Assembly: GCF_016862975.1 (NCBI RefSeq) | Contig: NZ_BONZ01000070.1 | Span: 1-64,000 of the forward strand | Reading direction: 5' to 3' | Source: Rugosimonospora africana | GTDB taxonomy: Bacteria > Actinomycetota > Actinomycetes > Mycobacteriales > Micromonosporaceae | DNA: 64,000 nt | In this document: one piece after another, positions 35,645 through 44,149 of the stretch | How the letters are laid out: every line of letters starts with the position of its first letter | Position numbering within the stretch: position 1 is the stretch's first letter | The notes under the pieces: generated by a model | What the model was told of the DNA's origin: nothing | The model's database searches: none | What the model saw: only the letters and a program-made list of their open reading frames with translations | Translations under genes and position numbers: made by a program

Positions 35645-36445
35645 GTGACATCGGGTGGTGCTCGCCGGGGACGGCGGGACAACGGACTGGTCGCGGCCGC
35701 GTATGCGGCTGCCGGAGATGTGGATCCCCGAGTCGGCGAACACCTGCTGGACGTGCTGGGCCTTCGAGGCATAGCTGCCTACCTGCAACCCGCGTCCGAT
35801 CTTCATCCGGTCACCCGGACCACGACGCTGCCCTCGCGCCCCACCGACCGGCTGTACGTGGACCGCGCGCACCTGGAGACCGCCCGGGAATACCTGGCCC
35901 AGTTGGGTCCCGACGCTCCCCCGGCCGCGCAGCACAGCGACCAGGAGGTCGACGAGGCGTTCGCCGAGATCATCGCGGGCTTCGACCTGCCGGACGAGTC
36001 GGTGAGCTGGCCGGCGGTCGAGGATCTGCCGAGCGAGCGCGAGGAGGAGCCCGAGCAGGATCGCGGCGCGGAGGCGTCGGCCGGCGCCACGCCCCCGGCC
36101 CTGCAGCGCTGGTCCCACAGCACGGTCACCACCGGTCAGGACGAGCCGTCCCTGCTCGACGGCCTGGACGCGCTGGACAGCATGCAGGCGGAAGACGAGG
36201 AGGGATACACCCCGCCGCCGCCACCGCCGCTGCCCAGGTTCGCCCCAGTGACCATCCTCGCGGTGGCCGGCATCCTGGTCGGCGTGGTGCTGCTGTTCGA
36301 TCCCGGCCTCCTGCCCACGGCCAATAGCGTCGCCATGACGCTGGGCTTCTGCGGCATCCTGGCCGGCTTCATCACGCTGATCTGGCGCCTGCGTTCGGGC
36401 GACGACGATGACGACTGGGATCCGGACGACGGAGCGGTCGTCTAA
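35645..36445 (+). CDS. Membrane protein with acidic cytosolic domain (DUF308-like tail)
   Basis: 266 residues from GTG 35645 (GGGAGG eight bases upstream). The N-terminal 110 residues resemble a small alpha/beta domain (LVAAAYAAAGDVDPRVGEHL). An acidic Glu-rich linker leads to PPPPPPLPRF and two membrane spans, VTILAVAGILVGVVLLF and VAMTLGFCGILAGFITLIW, ending DDDDDWDPDDGAVV. It is divergent from plsC and its stop overlaps the next gene's stop by four bases. Function unknown. Confidence 0.75.
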   Translation: MTSGGARRGRRDNGLVAAAYAAAGDVDPRVGEHLLDVLGLRGIAAYLQPASDLHPVTRTTTLPSRPTDRLYVDRAHLETAREYLAQLGPDAPPAAQHSDQEVDEAFAEIIAGFDLPDESVSWPAVEDLPSEREEEPEQDRGAEASAGATPPALQRWSHSTVTTGQDEPSLLDGLDALDSMQAEDEEGYTPPPPPPLPRFAPVTILAVAGILVGVVLLFDPGLLPTANSVAMTLGFCGILAGFITLIWRLRSGDDDDDWDPDDGAVV

Positions 36446-37248
36446 CCTTCCGCCCCCTTCTCCAGCCAGTCGAGGATCGCGTCGAGCGGTTCGGCCCACC
36501 GCGAGTCGAGCATGAGGTCATGCCCCATCCCGGGGAACATCAGCGGGGCGCCGCCGTACCAGCGGGCCGTCCGGGCCAGCGCCGAGCGCGGTACCAGCCG
36601 GTCGTCCGGGCTGCCCAGGACCAGCACCGGCGGCTGGCCGACACCGGGCTCCGGCGTGCCGGCGACCAGCAGCTGCCACTGCGCCAGCGCGGCCGCGCGA
36701 CCCAGCCGGGAGGCATAGCCACGGGCGGTCGCCGCCGGCAGCTCCCGCCCGAACAGCGCGCCCCGGCCGGGGCGCAGCGGGCCGCCGAACAGCGCCGGTA
36801 CGGTCGCGGCCGGGTTGCGCGCCGCGACCGCCGCCGCCATCTTCCAGCCGCCCAGCACCGGAGCCACCAGCACACCGGCCCGGGCCGGGTAGCGGGCCAG
36901 CGCGCCGGTCACCACGCGGGCGCCGGCACCGTGCCCGACCAGCACCGCCTGGCGGGGCAGCGAGGCGGCGACCTGGACCACGTCGTGCACGTACGCGCGC
37001 AGCGTCGTCTTCGGGGCCCTGCCGCTGGCGCCGTGGCCGCGCAGGCTCATCGCGTACGCCGGAAAGCCGCGGGCGGCGGCGTGCTCCAGCCAGTTCTCCG
37101 CGAACGCCCAGGCACCGTGGCCGAAACCGGGGACGAACAGGACCGGCGGCTTGCCCTCGTCGATCCCCGGAGTGGCCGCCCGAATCTCGCGGGACACCGG
37201 CCGGATCGGGTACGCCCACTCCACCGACCGGATAATCTTGGTGCTCAC
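36442..37248 (-). CDS. Alpha/beta-hydrolase fold protein lacking the nucleophile serine
   Basis: 268 residues from GTG 37248, chosen for the GAGGAGGAAG site. The fold is clear: LFVPGFGHGAWAFAENW oxyanion region, AYAMSLRGHGASG, LVLGSPDDRLVP (acid) and MFPGMGHDLMLD (His). The nucleophile elbow, however, reads VGHGAGA at 104-110: Gly107 (codon GGT) replaces the usual Ser. Hydrolysis by the normal mechanism is therefore unlikely; lyase, carrier or binding roles are possible. It lies 76 bp after the flavin monooxygenase gene on the same strand. Confidence 0.82.
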   Translation of the reverse strand: MSTKIIRSVEWAYPIRPVSREIRAATPGIDEGKPPVLFVPGFGHGAWAFAENWLEHAAARGFPAYAMSLRGHGASGRAPKTTLRAYVHDVVQVAASLPRQAVLVGHGAGARVVTGALARYPARAGVLVAPVLGGWKMAAAVAARNPAATVPALFGGPLRPGRGALFGRELPAATARGYASRLGRAAALAQWQLLVAGTPEPGVGQPPVLVLGSPDDRLVPRSALARTARWYGGAPLMFPGMGHDLMLDSRWAEPLDAILDWLEKGAEG

Positions 37249-37324
37249 TGGAGTTCTTCCTCCTCTGGCCGCGACGGGTGCGGCTCGTGCCTTGCCTGAC
37301 CGGCTCGTACCTCGGCTGGCCGGC

Positions 37325-38716
37325 TCAGGCCGGGCTGAGCTGGTCCAGGGTGTGCTGCAGGGCACGCAGGTAGTCGACGTGATTGATCTCGAACCAGTGC
37401 CGGCTGGAGTCCTTGATCCGGGCAGCGGTGAACCGCTGGTCGGGCGCCACGGCGGCCTGCCGCCAGAACGCCGCGGCGCGGCTCGGATCCGACTCGCGCA
37501 ACCGCAGCCAGCGGGCGATCGCCACGGCCTGCCAGTGCGTGATCGCGAACACGCCCGAGTCGGACTGGATCAGGCCGGCGACGGCCAGCGTGGGGTGCCG
37601 GCGGGCGAACGTGTGCAGATGGAGCCGGGGCCGGCCCTCCGCATCGACGTTCAGCACCTCGGGCGCCAGGAACTCGAACCGGGGCAGGTAGCCGGTGGCC
37701 ATCACGACCAGGTCCGGCTCGATGGTCTGGCCATTGGTCAGAACGACGGCGGTGCGCTCGAAGCGGGCCACGTCCGGTACCGGTCGGATCCCGCCGTGCC
37801 CCACGTAGTACACCAACTGGCTGTTGACGATCGGGTGCGTCTCGAACACCTTGTGGTCCGGGGCCGGCATGCCGAACCGGGTCAGGTCGCCGACCTGACG
37901 GCGCAGGATCCGCTGGAGCAGCCACTGGCGCATCCGCAGCGGAAGCCGCAGCGCCAGGAGCCGGTCACCCAACTGGTCGGCCGGGCGGCCGCCGACGAAC
38001 TTCGGCGCGTACCAGTACCCCCGGCGGGTCGAGTGCCAGCACTCCGCGGCCTGCTGGGCGGCCTCGACCGCGATGTCGCAGCCGGTGTTGCCGGCACCGA
38101 TCACCAGTACCTTGCGCCCGCGCAACTGGGCCGCGTCCTTGTACGCGCTGGCGTGGATCACCTCGCCGCGGTAATCCGCCAGGCCGTCGTAGGCCGGCAG
38201 CTTGGGCGACCAGTTGTGCCCGTTGGCGAGCACCACAGCGGCGTACCGCGAGGTCCGCTCCCGCTGCCCGACCCGGGTGGTGACGTCCCAGTGCTCCGCC
38301 TCGGCCGGTTCGACGCGGACCACCTCGCTGCCGAACCAGACGTGCTCGCGCAGGCCGAAGTGCTCGGCGTACCGGTCGAGGTAGCCGTGCACCTGGCTGT
38401 GATGCGGGTAGTCCGGCCAGTCGTCCGGCATCGGGAAGTCGGGGAACTGGGTGAACGGCTTCGAGGAGACCAGGTGTGTGCTGGCGTAGACCGGGCTGCG
38501 GTCGTGCCGCCAGTTCCACGCGCCTCCGACGCCGGTCTCACGCTCGTAGCAGTCGACCGCGAAGCCGTGCTCGCGCAGGTTCTTGATCGCGACCAGGCCG
38601 CTCGCCCCGGCGCCGATCACGCACACGGCGCCACCGCGGTCGTAGACCGGCCGGTCGCCTCGCCAGATCGTCGCCGTGGCTCCGGTGCTCTCCCAGTCGG
38701 CCGAGTCGAGACTCAC
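37325..38716 (-). CDS. Flavin-containing monooxygenase
   Basis: 463 residues from GTG 38716 (GGGGAGG upstream). FAD motif VCVIGAGASGLVAIKNLREH, NADPH motif VLVIGAGNTGCDIAVEAAQQ, a linker RGEVIHASAYKD resembling FMO rather than the HTxxW/D of Baeyer-Villiger enzymes, and ATGYLPRFEFL. Oxygenates nucleophilic N or S atoms, or ketones in some relatives. It heads a two-gene unit with the pseudo-hydrolase. Substrate unknown. Confidence 0.9.
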   Translation of the reverse strand: MSLDSADWESTGATATIWRGDRPVYDRGGAVCVIGAGASGLVAIKNLREHGFAVDCYERETGVGGAWNWRHDRSPVYASTHLVSSKPFTQFPDFPMPDDWPDYPHHSQVHGYLDRYAEHFGLREHVWFGSEVVRVEPAEAEHWDVTTRVGQRERTSRYAAVVLANGHNWSPKLPAYDGLADYRGEVIHASAYKDAAQLRGRKVLVIGAGNTGCDIAVEAAQQAAECWHSTRRGYWYAPKFVGGRPADQLGDRLLALRLPLRMRQWLLQRILRRQVGDLTRFGMPAPDHKVFETHPIVNSQLVYYVGHGGIRPVPDVARFERTAVVLTNGQTIEPDLVVMATGYLPRFEFLAPEVLNVDAEGRPRLHLHTFARRHPTLAVAGLIQSDSGVFAITHWQAVAIARWLRLRESDPSRAAAFWRQAAVAPDQRFTAARIKDSSRHWFEINHVDYLRALQHTLDQLSPA

Positions 38717-38866
38717 CGGGCCTCCCCACGTTGCTGTGCGTGCACGGACGCGGACCGTCAGCACGTAGCGGGCGGCGGTCCGGCTGCGCCATCTTCGAGG
38801 CTCGGGCGGTGGTTTGTCCAGTGCGGACGGCAGCCCTCCCCCGTCACGGCGCCGTGAACAGCACGA

Positions 38867-38890
38867 GGCCGCCGGAACGCTCCGGCGGCC
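38867..38890 (-). terminator. GC hairpin after the small basic gene
   Basis: GGCCGCCGGA-ACGC-TCCGGCGGCC, a perfect 10-bp stem 16 bp past the stop of the 62-residue gene. A second palindrome, TCACGGCGCCGTGA, lies just beyond at 38844-38857. Confidence 0.65.
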
Positions 38891-38905
38891 CCACACGGGT
38901 ACGGG

Positions 38906-39094
38906 TCAGCGACCGTTGTTCTTCTTCATCCGCCCGGTACCGGCCGACGCCACGTTGTCCTGCTTCATCGACCGATCGATGACGGTACCGTCGGTGTCCG
39001 GGCCGGTCACGATCGCGGCCCCGCGGCCCGATCCTCCGGCGGTCTTGCGCCGACCCTTGCTCTTGGCCTGGTGAATAGCGCGTTTGTCGGGCAC
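38906..39094 (-). CDS. 62-residue basic protein
   Basis: GTG 39094 with AAGGGAG upstream. It starts MPDKRAIHQAKSKGRRKTAG and ends SAGTGRMKKNNGR; 17 of the residues are Lys or Arg. The middle (IVTGPDTDGTVIDRSMKQDN) is neutral. It resembles small actinobacterial basic proteins of unknown role and could bind nucleic acid. Own ribosome site and terminator support it. Confidence 0.65.
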   Translation of the reverse strand: MPDKRAIHQAKSKGRRKTAGGSGRGAAIVTGPDTDGTVIDRSMKQDNVASAGTGRMKKNNGR

Positions 39095-39274
39095 TCTCGG
39101 CTCCCTTCGCGATACCCGTGCCGGGTCGCGGTACGGATGACAAGCGACGTATCCGGCAAATCCGCCCAAATTCGGGCGTATACTGTCCACGCTATCAGCG
39201 CCGGAGTGGCGACACGCCCTCCATCGATCCATACGACTGCCCGCGACCGGTCGGTCGGTCAGGTGGGTCACGCC

Positions 39275-39379
39275 GGACTGTGCTCGCCTCCGCCAAAAAT
39301 CGGCTCCGGCTGCGCTCAGTCAGGTCACGCTCGGACTGTGCTCGCCTCCGCCACAGATCGGCTCCGGCTGCGCTCAGTC
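39275..39379 (-). repeat. Modular intergenic repeat, locus 2 (two full units)
   Basis: Units at 39275-39321 and 39333-39379 have the same 21-base block, six variable bases and 20-base block as 1180-1226. The unit next to the gene gives the endonuclease-fold protein its last Asp codon and stop (GAC TGA GCG), exactly as at imuB. Start-to-start spacing is 58 bp. Confidence 0.88.
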
Positions 39380-40048
39380 AGGTAGCCCGAGTTCGGCGAC
39401 GATCGGGAAATGGTCGCTGGCCCGGTGTGCGGCCGGGGTGTCCGCGACCCGGTAGCCGCGGACCTCGATGGCCGGGTCCACCAGCAGTGCGTCGATCCGC
39501 CGCCCGGGCGCGTGCACCGGGTACGTCGGCGTGCCGTCCTCGCCGGCCACGTCCGCCAGGTTTTCGACCAGCAGCCCGCGGCAGGCGCCGTTCGGCTCCT
39601 CGTTCAGGTCGGCGCCGAGCACCAGCGGCACGTCGACGTCGGCCAGCGCCTTGGCCAGCGTCCGTGCCTGTCCCGGCCGCTCCGCGGAGTCGGTGGCCAG
39701 GTGAGTGCCGACCACCACGAACGGAGTCCGGCCGACCACGCAACGGGCGAACGCCGCGCCGCGCATGTGCCGCCCCGGGGTCAGCGGGTAGCGCAGCGCC
39801 CAGGTGTCTCGCACCCGGACCCGGTAGCTGACCAGGATCAGGTTGCCCAGCGACGGCAGGCCCCCCGCCGCGTATACCAGGCCGAAGTCCCGCGCGAGCC
39901 CGGCGCAGCGGGTACGCCAGCGCAGCCCGCGAGGCGCCTCCTGGACCACCAGTACGTCCGGATCCAGCGCGCGTACCACCTCGGTCAGCGCCCGCCGGTC
40001 GTCACGCAGCGAATGGACGTTGTACGACGCGACCCGCAACTGCGGCAT
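39374..40048 (-). CDS. Endonuclease/exonuclease/phosphatase-fold protein
   Basis: 224 residues. The EEP fold of DNase I-like hydrolases is visible: VASYNVHSLRD (Asn), VVQEAPRG (Glu metal ligand), VVGTHLATDS, LVLGADLNEEPNG (Asp/Asn) and the C-terminal ASDHFPIVAEL (Asp-His). All catalytic positions look intact. Substrate could be DNA, RNA or a phospho-lipid or sugar. ATG start at 40048, eight bases from the sugar kinase gene end. The stop codon is part of the repeat. Confidence 0.87.
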   Translation of the reverse strand: MPQLRVASYNVHSLRDDRRALTEVVRALDPDVLVVQEAPRGLRWRTRCAGLARDFGLVYAAGGLPSLGNLILVSYRVRVRDTWALRYPLTPGRHMRGAAFARCVVGRTPFVVVGTHLATDSAERPGQARTLAKALADVDVPLVLGADLNEEPNGACRGLLVENLADVAGEDGTPTYPVHAPGRRIDALLVDPAIEVRGYRVADTPAAHRASDHFPIVAELGLPD

Positions 40049-40056
40049 CGATCCCC

Positions 40057-41004
40057 CTACGGCCGGCGGGCCAGGTCGGCGGCGCCCACGACGCCAGCGG
40101 TGTTGCCCAACAGTGCGCCCCGGATCTCCGCGGTCGGCAGCCGCCCGCGCTGGGCCAGCGCATTGACGTACGCCTCCTGTGTCGGGTGCAGCAGCAGGTC
40201 ACCGGCGTCGATCACGCCACCGCCGAGCACCAGCACCTGCGGGTCGAGGATCTGGACCAGGTCGGCCAGGCCGTTGCCCAGCCAGTACCCGATGGCCGCG
40301 AACGCCTCCCGTGCGACCGGGTCGCCGGCCTTCGCGGCCTGGGTCACCATCAGCCCGGTGATCGCCTCCGCCGAACCGCCGGCCAGCTCCAGCAGCTGGG
40401 CGGCCCGTGCCGGGTCTCCGGTCGCCAGCTCCTGCGCGCGGCGGACCAGCGCGTTTCCGCTGGCGTACTGCTCGATGCAGCCGAGCCGGCCGCAGCCGCA
40501 CCGGCTCCCGTCCGGTACGGCGAGCATGTGACCCAGCTCGCCAGCGATACCGTGCGCCCCGCGAACCAGCTCTCCACCGAGCACGATGGCGCCGCCGACA
40601 CCGGTACCGATGGTGATCATGATCATGGAGTCGGTCGCGTCGGCCGCGGCACCGAACTGGAATTCGGCCCACGCGGCGACATTCGCGTCGTTCTCCACCA
40701 CGACCGGCACCTGCACGTACCGCGCGATCTCGTCGCGCAGCGGCTCGTTGCGCCAGGCCAGGTTCGGGGAGAACAGCACCGTCGAGCGCTTGGCGTCGAT
40801 CCACCCGGCGGCACCGACGCCGATCGCCTCGACCTCGTGCGCGTCCGCCAGTTCACCGACCACATCCATGATCTGACGCAGCATCTTCCCCGCGTCGTCG
40901 GCTGGGGTGTCTCGGCGCGCCAGCGCCAGGACTTCACCGCCCGGATCGACCACACCGCCGAGCACCTTCGTGCCGCCGATGTCCAACCCCATGGTCAGAC
41001 CCAC
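40057..41004 (-). CDS. ROK-family glucokinase
   Basis: 315 residues from GTG 41004. The ATG seven codons upstream overlaps the GGAGGG ribosome site and is rejected. Phosphorylates glucose. Phosphate loop LDIGGTKVLGGVVD, ENDANVAAWAEF, ITIGTGVGGAIVLGG, and the ROK zinc motif GELGH...CGCGRLGCIEQYASG are all present. It follows the Cys-containing gene and precedes the endonuclease-fold gene, apparently one operon. Confidence 0.92.
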   Translation of the reverse strand: MGLTMGLDIGGTKVLGGVVDPGGEVLALARRDTPADDAGKMLRQIMDVVGELADAHEVEAIGVGAAGWIDAKRSTVLFSPNLAWRNEPLRDEIARYVQVPVVVENDANVAAWAEFQFGAAADATDSMIMITIGTGVGGAIVLGGELVRGAHGIAGELGHMLAVPDGSRCGCGRLGCIEQYASGNALVRRAQELATGDPARAAQLLELAGGSAEAITGLMVTQAAKAGDPVAREAFAAIGYWLGNGLADLVQILDPQVLVLGGGVIDAGDLLLHPTQEAYVNALAQRGRLPTAEIRGALLGNTAGVVGAADLARRP

Positions 41005-41076
41005 CGCCGTGCTCTCCCTCCGCATGCCTTTGACATTTGTTGCTGGCCGGGGCCAGGCGCGTACTGCTGACCGGTC

Positions 41077-41694
41077 TCAGTCGGCGTCCGGCGGTGCCGG
41101 TTCGTCCGCTGCTTCCGGAGGGCCGGCGGGGGGAACCGGCGCGGTCGTCGCCGCGTGCCACGGATCGTCGGCGGTGGCCGCCGCCCACGGATCGTCGGGG
41201 GCGGCGGGCTGTTCGGAGCGTTCGTCGGAGGCTCGGTCGGCCGGCCGGCCGCCGGACCGGGCCGGCCGGCGCGTGGTCGCCGTGTGCCAGACCGAGTCGG
41301 GGTCGGGCGCCGGGCGCGGCCGGGACTCCTGGGGCTCGGAGCGCGGAACCGGGACGCCGGACACCAGATCGCTCACCGAGCGCAGCACCCCGCTCAAACC
41401 CGACGCCAGGTCGCTGGCGCCGGACGCGAGCTTCAGGGCCAGTTCCGGGCTGGGGTCGCGGACCGCCGCGATGGCCCGGCACAGCGGGCAGACACAGCAT
41501 TCGGCGGAACCGGTCGCGACGTGGCCACCGGTGTTACCGGCGAGCAGCCGTTCAGCCGTGCCGGCGACGCCGGCCAGTGGCGAGGCGTTTCGGGCGATGC
41601 CGCGGGCCGCGACGGATGCCGCCGCCAGCGCGGCGGCCACCAGGCGCTCCGCCTCTTCCCGGGCCGATCCGGTCGAATTCGCGTTCTCGGTCAT
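41077..41694 (-). CDS. Conserved actinobacterial protein with ECCVCPLC motif
   Basis: 205 residues from ATG 41694; a TTG two codons earlier overlaps the SRPBCC stop. The N-terminal half is helical and Ala-rich. SAECCVCPLCRAIAAVRDPS at about 86-105 is a compact Cys cluster that could bind zinc. It is followed by a helix and a disordered Pro/Asp tail with repeats of DDPWAAAT and DDPWHAAT. It is the middle gene between the SRPBCC and ROK genes. Position corresponds to Rv2184c/Rv2186c-type neighbours, but I do not recognise the family. Confidence 0.7.
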   Translation of the reverse strand: MTENANSTGSAREEAERLVAAALAAASVAARGIARNASPLAGVAGTAERLLAGNTGGHVATGSAECCVCPLCRAIAAVRDPSPELALKLASGASDLASGLSGVLRSVSDLVSGVPVPRSEPQESRPRPAPDPDSVWHTATTRRPARSGGRPADRASDERSEQPAAPDDPWAAATADDPWHAATTAPVPPAGPPEAADEPAPPDAD

Positions 41695-41696
41695 GC

Positions 41697-42146
41697 TCAA
41701 GTATCCATCGACTCGACCCGGCGCTTGAGCTCAAGCAGGGCAGTGTCCATGATCATCTTTTCCGCCTTGCGCTTGAACATGCCGAGCATGCCGATCAACA
41801 GCGCGACCTCCAGCGTGTACGTGACCGTGCACGTCCCGTCGCCGTGGTCCTCGATGTCGTATGAACCGGTCTGCATCTTCTGAATCTTGGAACGCTTGAC
41901 CAGGTGCCACTGGATGCGGGAGAGGTCCCCCGCGTACTCGTAGCCCAACAAGTACTCGTCCTGGATCAGGCCCGCGTCCAGCACGAACCGGACCTGGCTC
42001 GCGTACCCGTCCTCGTACTCCTCGATCACCTCGACCGTCTTCGCGGCGGAGACCCACTCCGGATACCGCGCGAAATCGCAGATCACCTCGGCCACGCGTG
42101 ACCCTGGCGCGGCGATCAGGATCGACTGGGTGGAGGTGTCCGCCAT
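41697..42146 (-). CDS. SRPBCC (START-like) protein, Rv2185c type
   Basis: 149 residues from ATG 42146. MADTSTQSILIAAPGSRVAE opens a START/polyketide-cyclase fold with an internal lipid-sized cavity. CDFARYPEWVSAAKTVEVIE and the C-terminal helix KAEKMIMDTALLELKRRVES are typical. Equivalent to TB16.3. The family binds hydrophobic ligands or modifies lipids; its steady place beside fadD15 suggests fatty-acid or lipid handling. Confidence 0.88.
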   Translation of the reverse strand: MADTSTQSILIAAPGSRVAEVICDFARYPEWVSAAKTVEVIEEYEDGYASQVRFVLDAGLIQDEYLLGYEYAGDLSRIQWHLVKRSKIQKMQTGSYDIEDHGDGTCTVTYTLEVALLIGMLGMFKRKAEKMIMDTALLELKRRVESMDT

Positions 42147-42352
42147 GGTGGGGAGGTTACCTCGTGACACCTGACACACACGCGCCCGGCTCGCTACGCG
42201 CCGGTAGCCATCGGGCACCCGGATGACCCGCCGACCGGCGGGACTGGACGACCTCGGGGCCTGTGACCGACGCTTGCATAACGGCCCGGTAGGTTCCCGG
42301 TTGCCCACCATGACCTGTTCGCGGGCGAAGCCCGCCACCAGAGGAGACAGCT

Positions 42353-44149
42353 GTGCAGGAGCTCACCGTACCGCCGGTCGCCACGGTCGGCGAGGCGGTC
42401 AACCTGACCGATCCGGTCTGGGACAACGCGGTCGCCGCCCCGGACGCCGCCCAGTTCTGCCTTCCCACCGAGTCAGGCTGGCGGGATGTGTCCTGCGCAC
42501 AGTTCCACCGGGAGGTGGTGGCCCTCGCCAAGGGCCTGATCGCGGCCGGCATCGAACCCGGCGACCGTGTCGCGCTGATGAGCAAGACCCGGTACGAGTG
42601 GACGCTCATCGACTACGCGATCTGGTCGACCGGCGCGGTCACCGTGCCGATCTACGAGACCTCCAGCAGCGAGCAGGTCGAGTGGATCCTGTCCGACTCC
42701 GGGGCGGTGGCCGCCTTCGTCGAGACCGAGGGCCACGAGACCTGCGTCGCGGGCTTCCGGGAGCGGGTACCCGGCCTGCGACACCTGTGGCGCATCGAGG
42801 GCGGTGCGATCGACAAGCTCGTGGCCGGCGGCGACGCGCTGGAGGACGCCGAGGTGGACCGGCGCCGGCACAGCGCCGGGCCGGACGACCTGGCCACGAT
42901 CATCTACACCTCGGGGACCACCGGCCGGCCCAAGGGCTGCGAGCTGACCCACCGCAACCTGTACTCGGACATCGCCAACGCGATCCCGGGCCTCGACGCG
43001 CTGTTCCACGAGGGCTCCTCGACGCTGCTGTTCCTGCCGCTGGCCCACTCCTTCGCCCGGCTGATCCAGATCGGTGTGGTCTACGCCCGCTGCCGGATGG
43101 GCCACACCTCGGACGTGAAAAACCTGGTCGCCGACCTCAACGCGTTCAAGCCCACCTTCCTTTTGTCGGTGCCCCGGGTGTTCGAGAAGTTCTACAGCAC
43201 GGCCAAGCAGCGCGCCCACGCCGACGGCAAGGGCGGGTTCTTCGACCGGGCCGAGCAGGTCGCGGTCGCCTACAGCGAGGCACTGGACGCCTCCGGCGGC
43301 CCGGGCCTGACGTTGCGCCTCAAGCACCGGCTGTTCGACAAGCTGGTCTACGGCAAGCTGCGCGCCGCGATGGGGGGTGCGTGCCACTCGGCGATCTCCG
43401 GCGGGGCGCCGCTGGGCGACCGGCTCGCCCACTTCTTCCGCGGCGTCGGGGTGACCATCTACGAGGGGTACGGGCTGACCGAGACCTCGCCGGCCGTCGC
43501 GGTGAACCTGCAGAACGCCATCCGGATCGGTACGGTCGGCCGGCCGCTGCCCGGAGTCACGGTGCGCATCGCCGACGACGGAGAGATCCTGATCAAGGGT
43601 GATCTGGTGTTCCGCGGGTACTGGCAGAACGCGGAGGCCACGGCCGAGGTGCGCGACCGGGACGGTTTCTTCCACTCGGGAGACCTGGGCGAGCTGGACG
43701 CCGACGGCTTCCTGAAGATCACCGGGCGGAAGAAGGAGATCATCGTGACCGCGGGCGGGAAGAACGTCGCCCCGGCGGTACTTGAGGACCGGCTGCGGGC
43801 CCATCCGTTGATCTCTCAGGCCATGGTGGTCGGTGACCGCCGTCCATTCATCGCCGCCCTTATCACCATCGACGAGGAGGCATGGCCGAAGTGGCTGGAA
43901 AGCCACGACCGGGCGGCCGGTACGCCAATTGCCGACCTGCGCGAGGATGAAGCGCTACGGGGAGAGATCCAGCAGGCCGTCGATCACGCCAACGAGGCTG
44001 TGTCCCGGGCCGAGGGGATCAGGGCGTTCCGTGTCCTGCCCCGCGACTGGACCGAGGAGAACGGCGAGATGACGCCGACGCTGAAGGTGAAGCGCAACGT
44101 GGTGCTCGACGGGTGTGCCAGTGAAATCGCCGCCATCTATGGCAGCTGA
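42353..44149 (+). CDS. fadD15: Long-chain fatty-acid-CoA ligase, FadD15 type
   Basis: 598 residues. Activates fatty acids through acyl-AMP. AMP-binding motif TIIYTSGTTGRPKGCELTHR, VTIYEGYGLTETSPAVAV, SGDLGELDADGFLKITGRKK and the C-terminal MTPTLKVKRNVVL lysine. GTG start with GAGGAG upstream. Position and divergence from the SRPBCC gene match Rv2187. The sensor kinase gene overlaps its end. Confidence 0.94.
   Translation: MQELTVPPVATVGEAVNLTDPVWDNAVAAPDAAQFCLPTESGWRDVSCAQFHREVVALAKGLIAAGIEPGDRVALMSKTRYEWTLIDYAIWSTGAVTVPIYETSSSEQVEWILSDSGAVAAFVETEGHETCVAGFRERVPGLRHLWRIEGGAIDKLVAGGDALEDAEVDRRRHSAGPDDLATIIYTSGTTGRPKGCELTHRNLYSDIANAIPGLDALFHEGSSTLLFLPLAHSFARLIQIGVVYARCRMGHTSDVKNLVADLNAFKPTFLLSVPRVFEKFYSTAKQRAHADGKGGFFDRAEQVAVAYSEALDASGGPGLTLRLKHRLFDKLVYGKLRAAMGGACHSAISGGAPLGDRLAHFFRGVGVTIYEGYGLTETSPAVAVNLQNAIRIGTVGRPLPGVTVRIADDGEILIKGDLVFRGYWQNAEATAEVRDRDGFFHSGDLGELDADGFLKITGRKKEIIVTAGGKNVAPAVLEDRLRAHPLISQAMVVGDRRPFIAALITIDEEAWPKWLESHDRAAGTPIADLREDEALRGEIQQAVDHANEAVSRAEGIRAFRVLPRDWTEENGEMTPTLKVKRNVVLDGCASEIAAIYGS

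Noticed and set aside
39275-39379. CRISPR-like array
   Set aside because: Only two units here, spacer of six bases, no cas genes; the units are a dispersed intergenic repeat.
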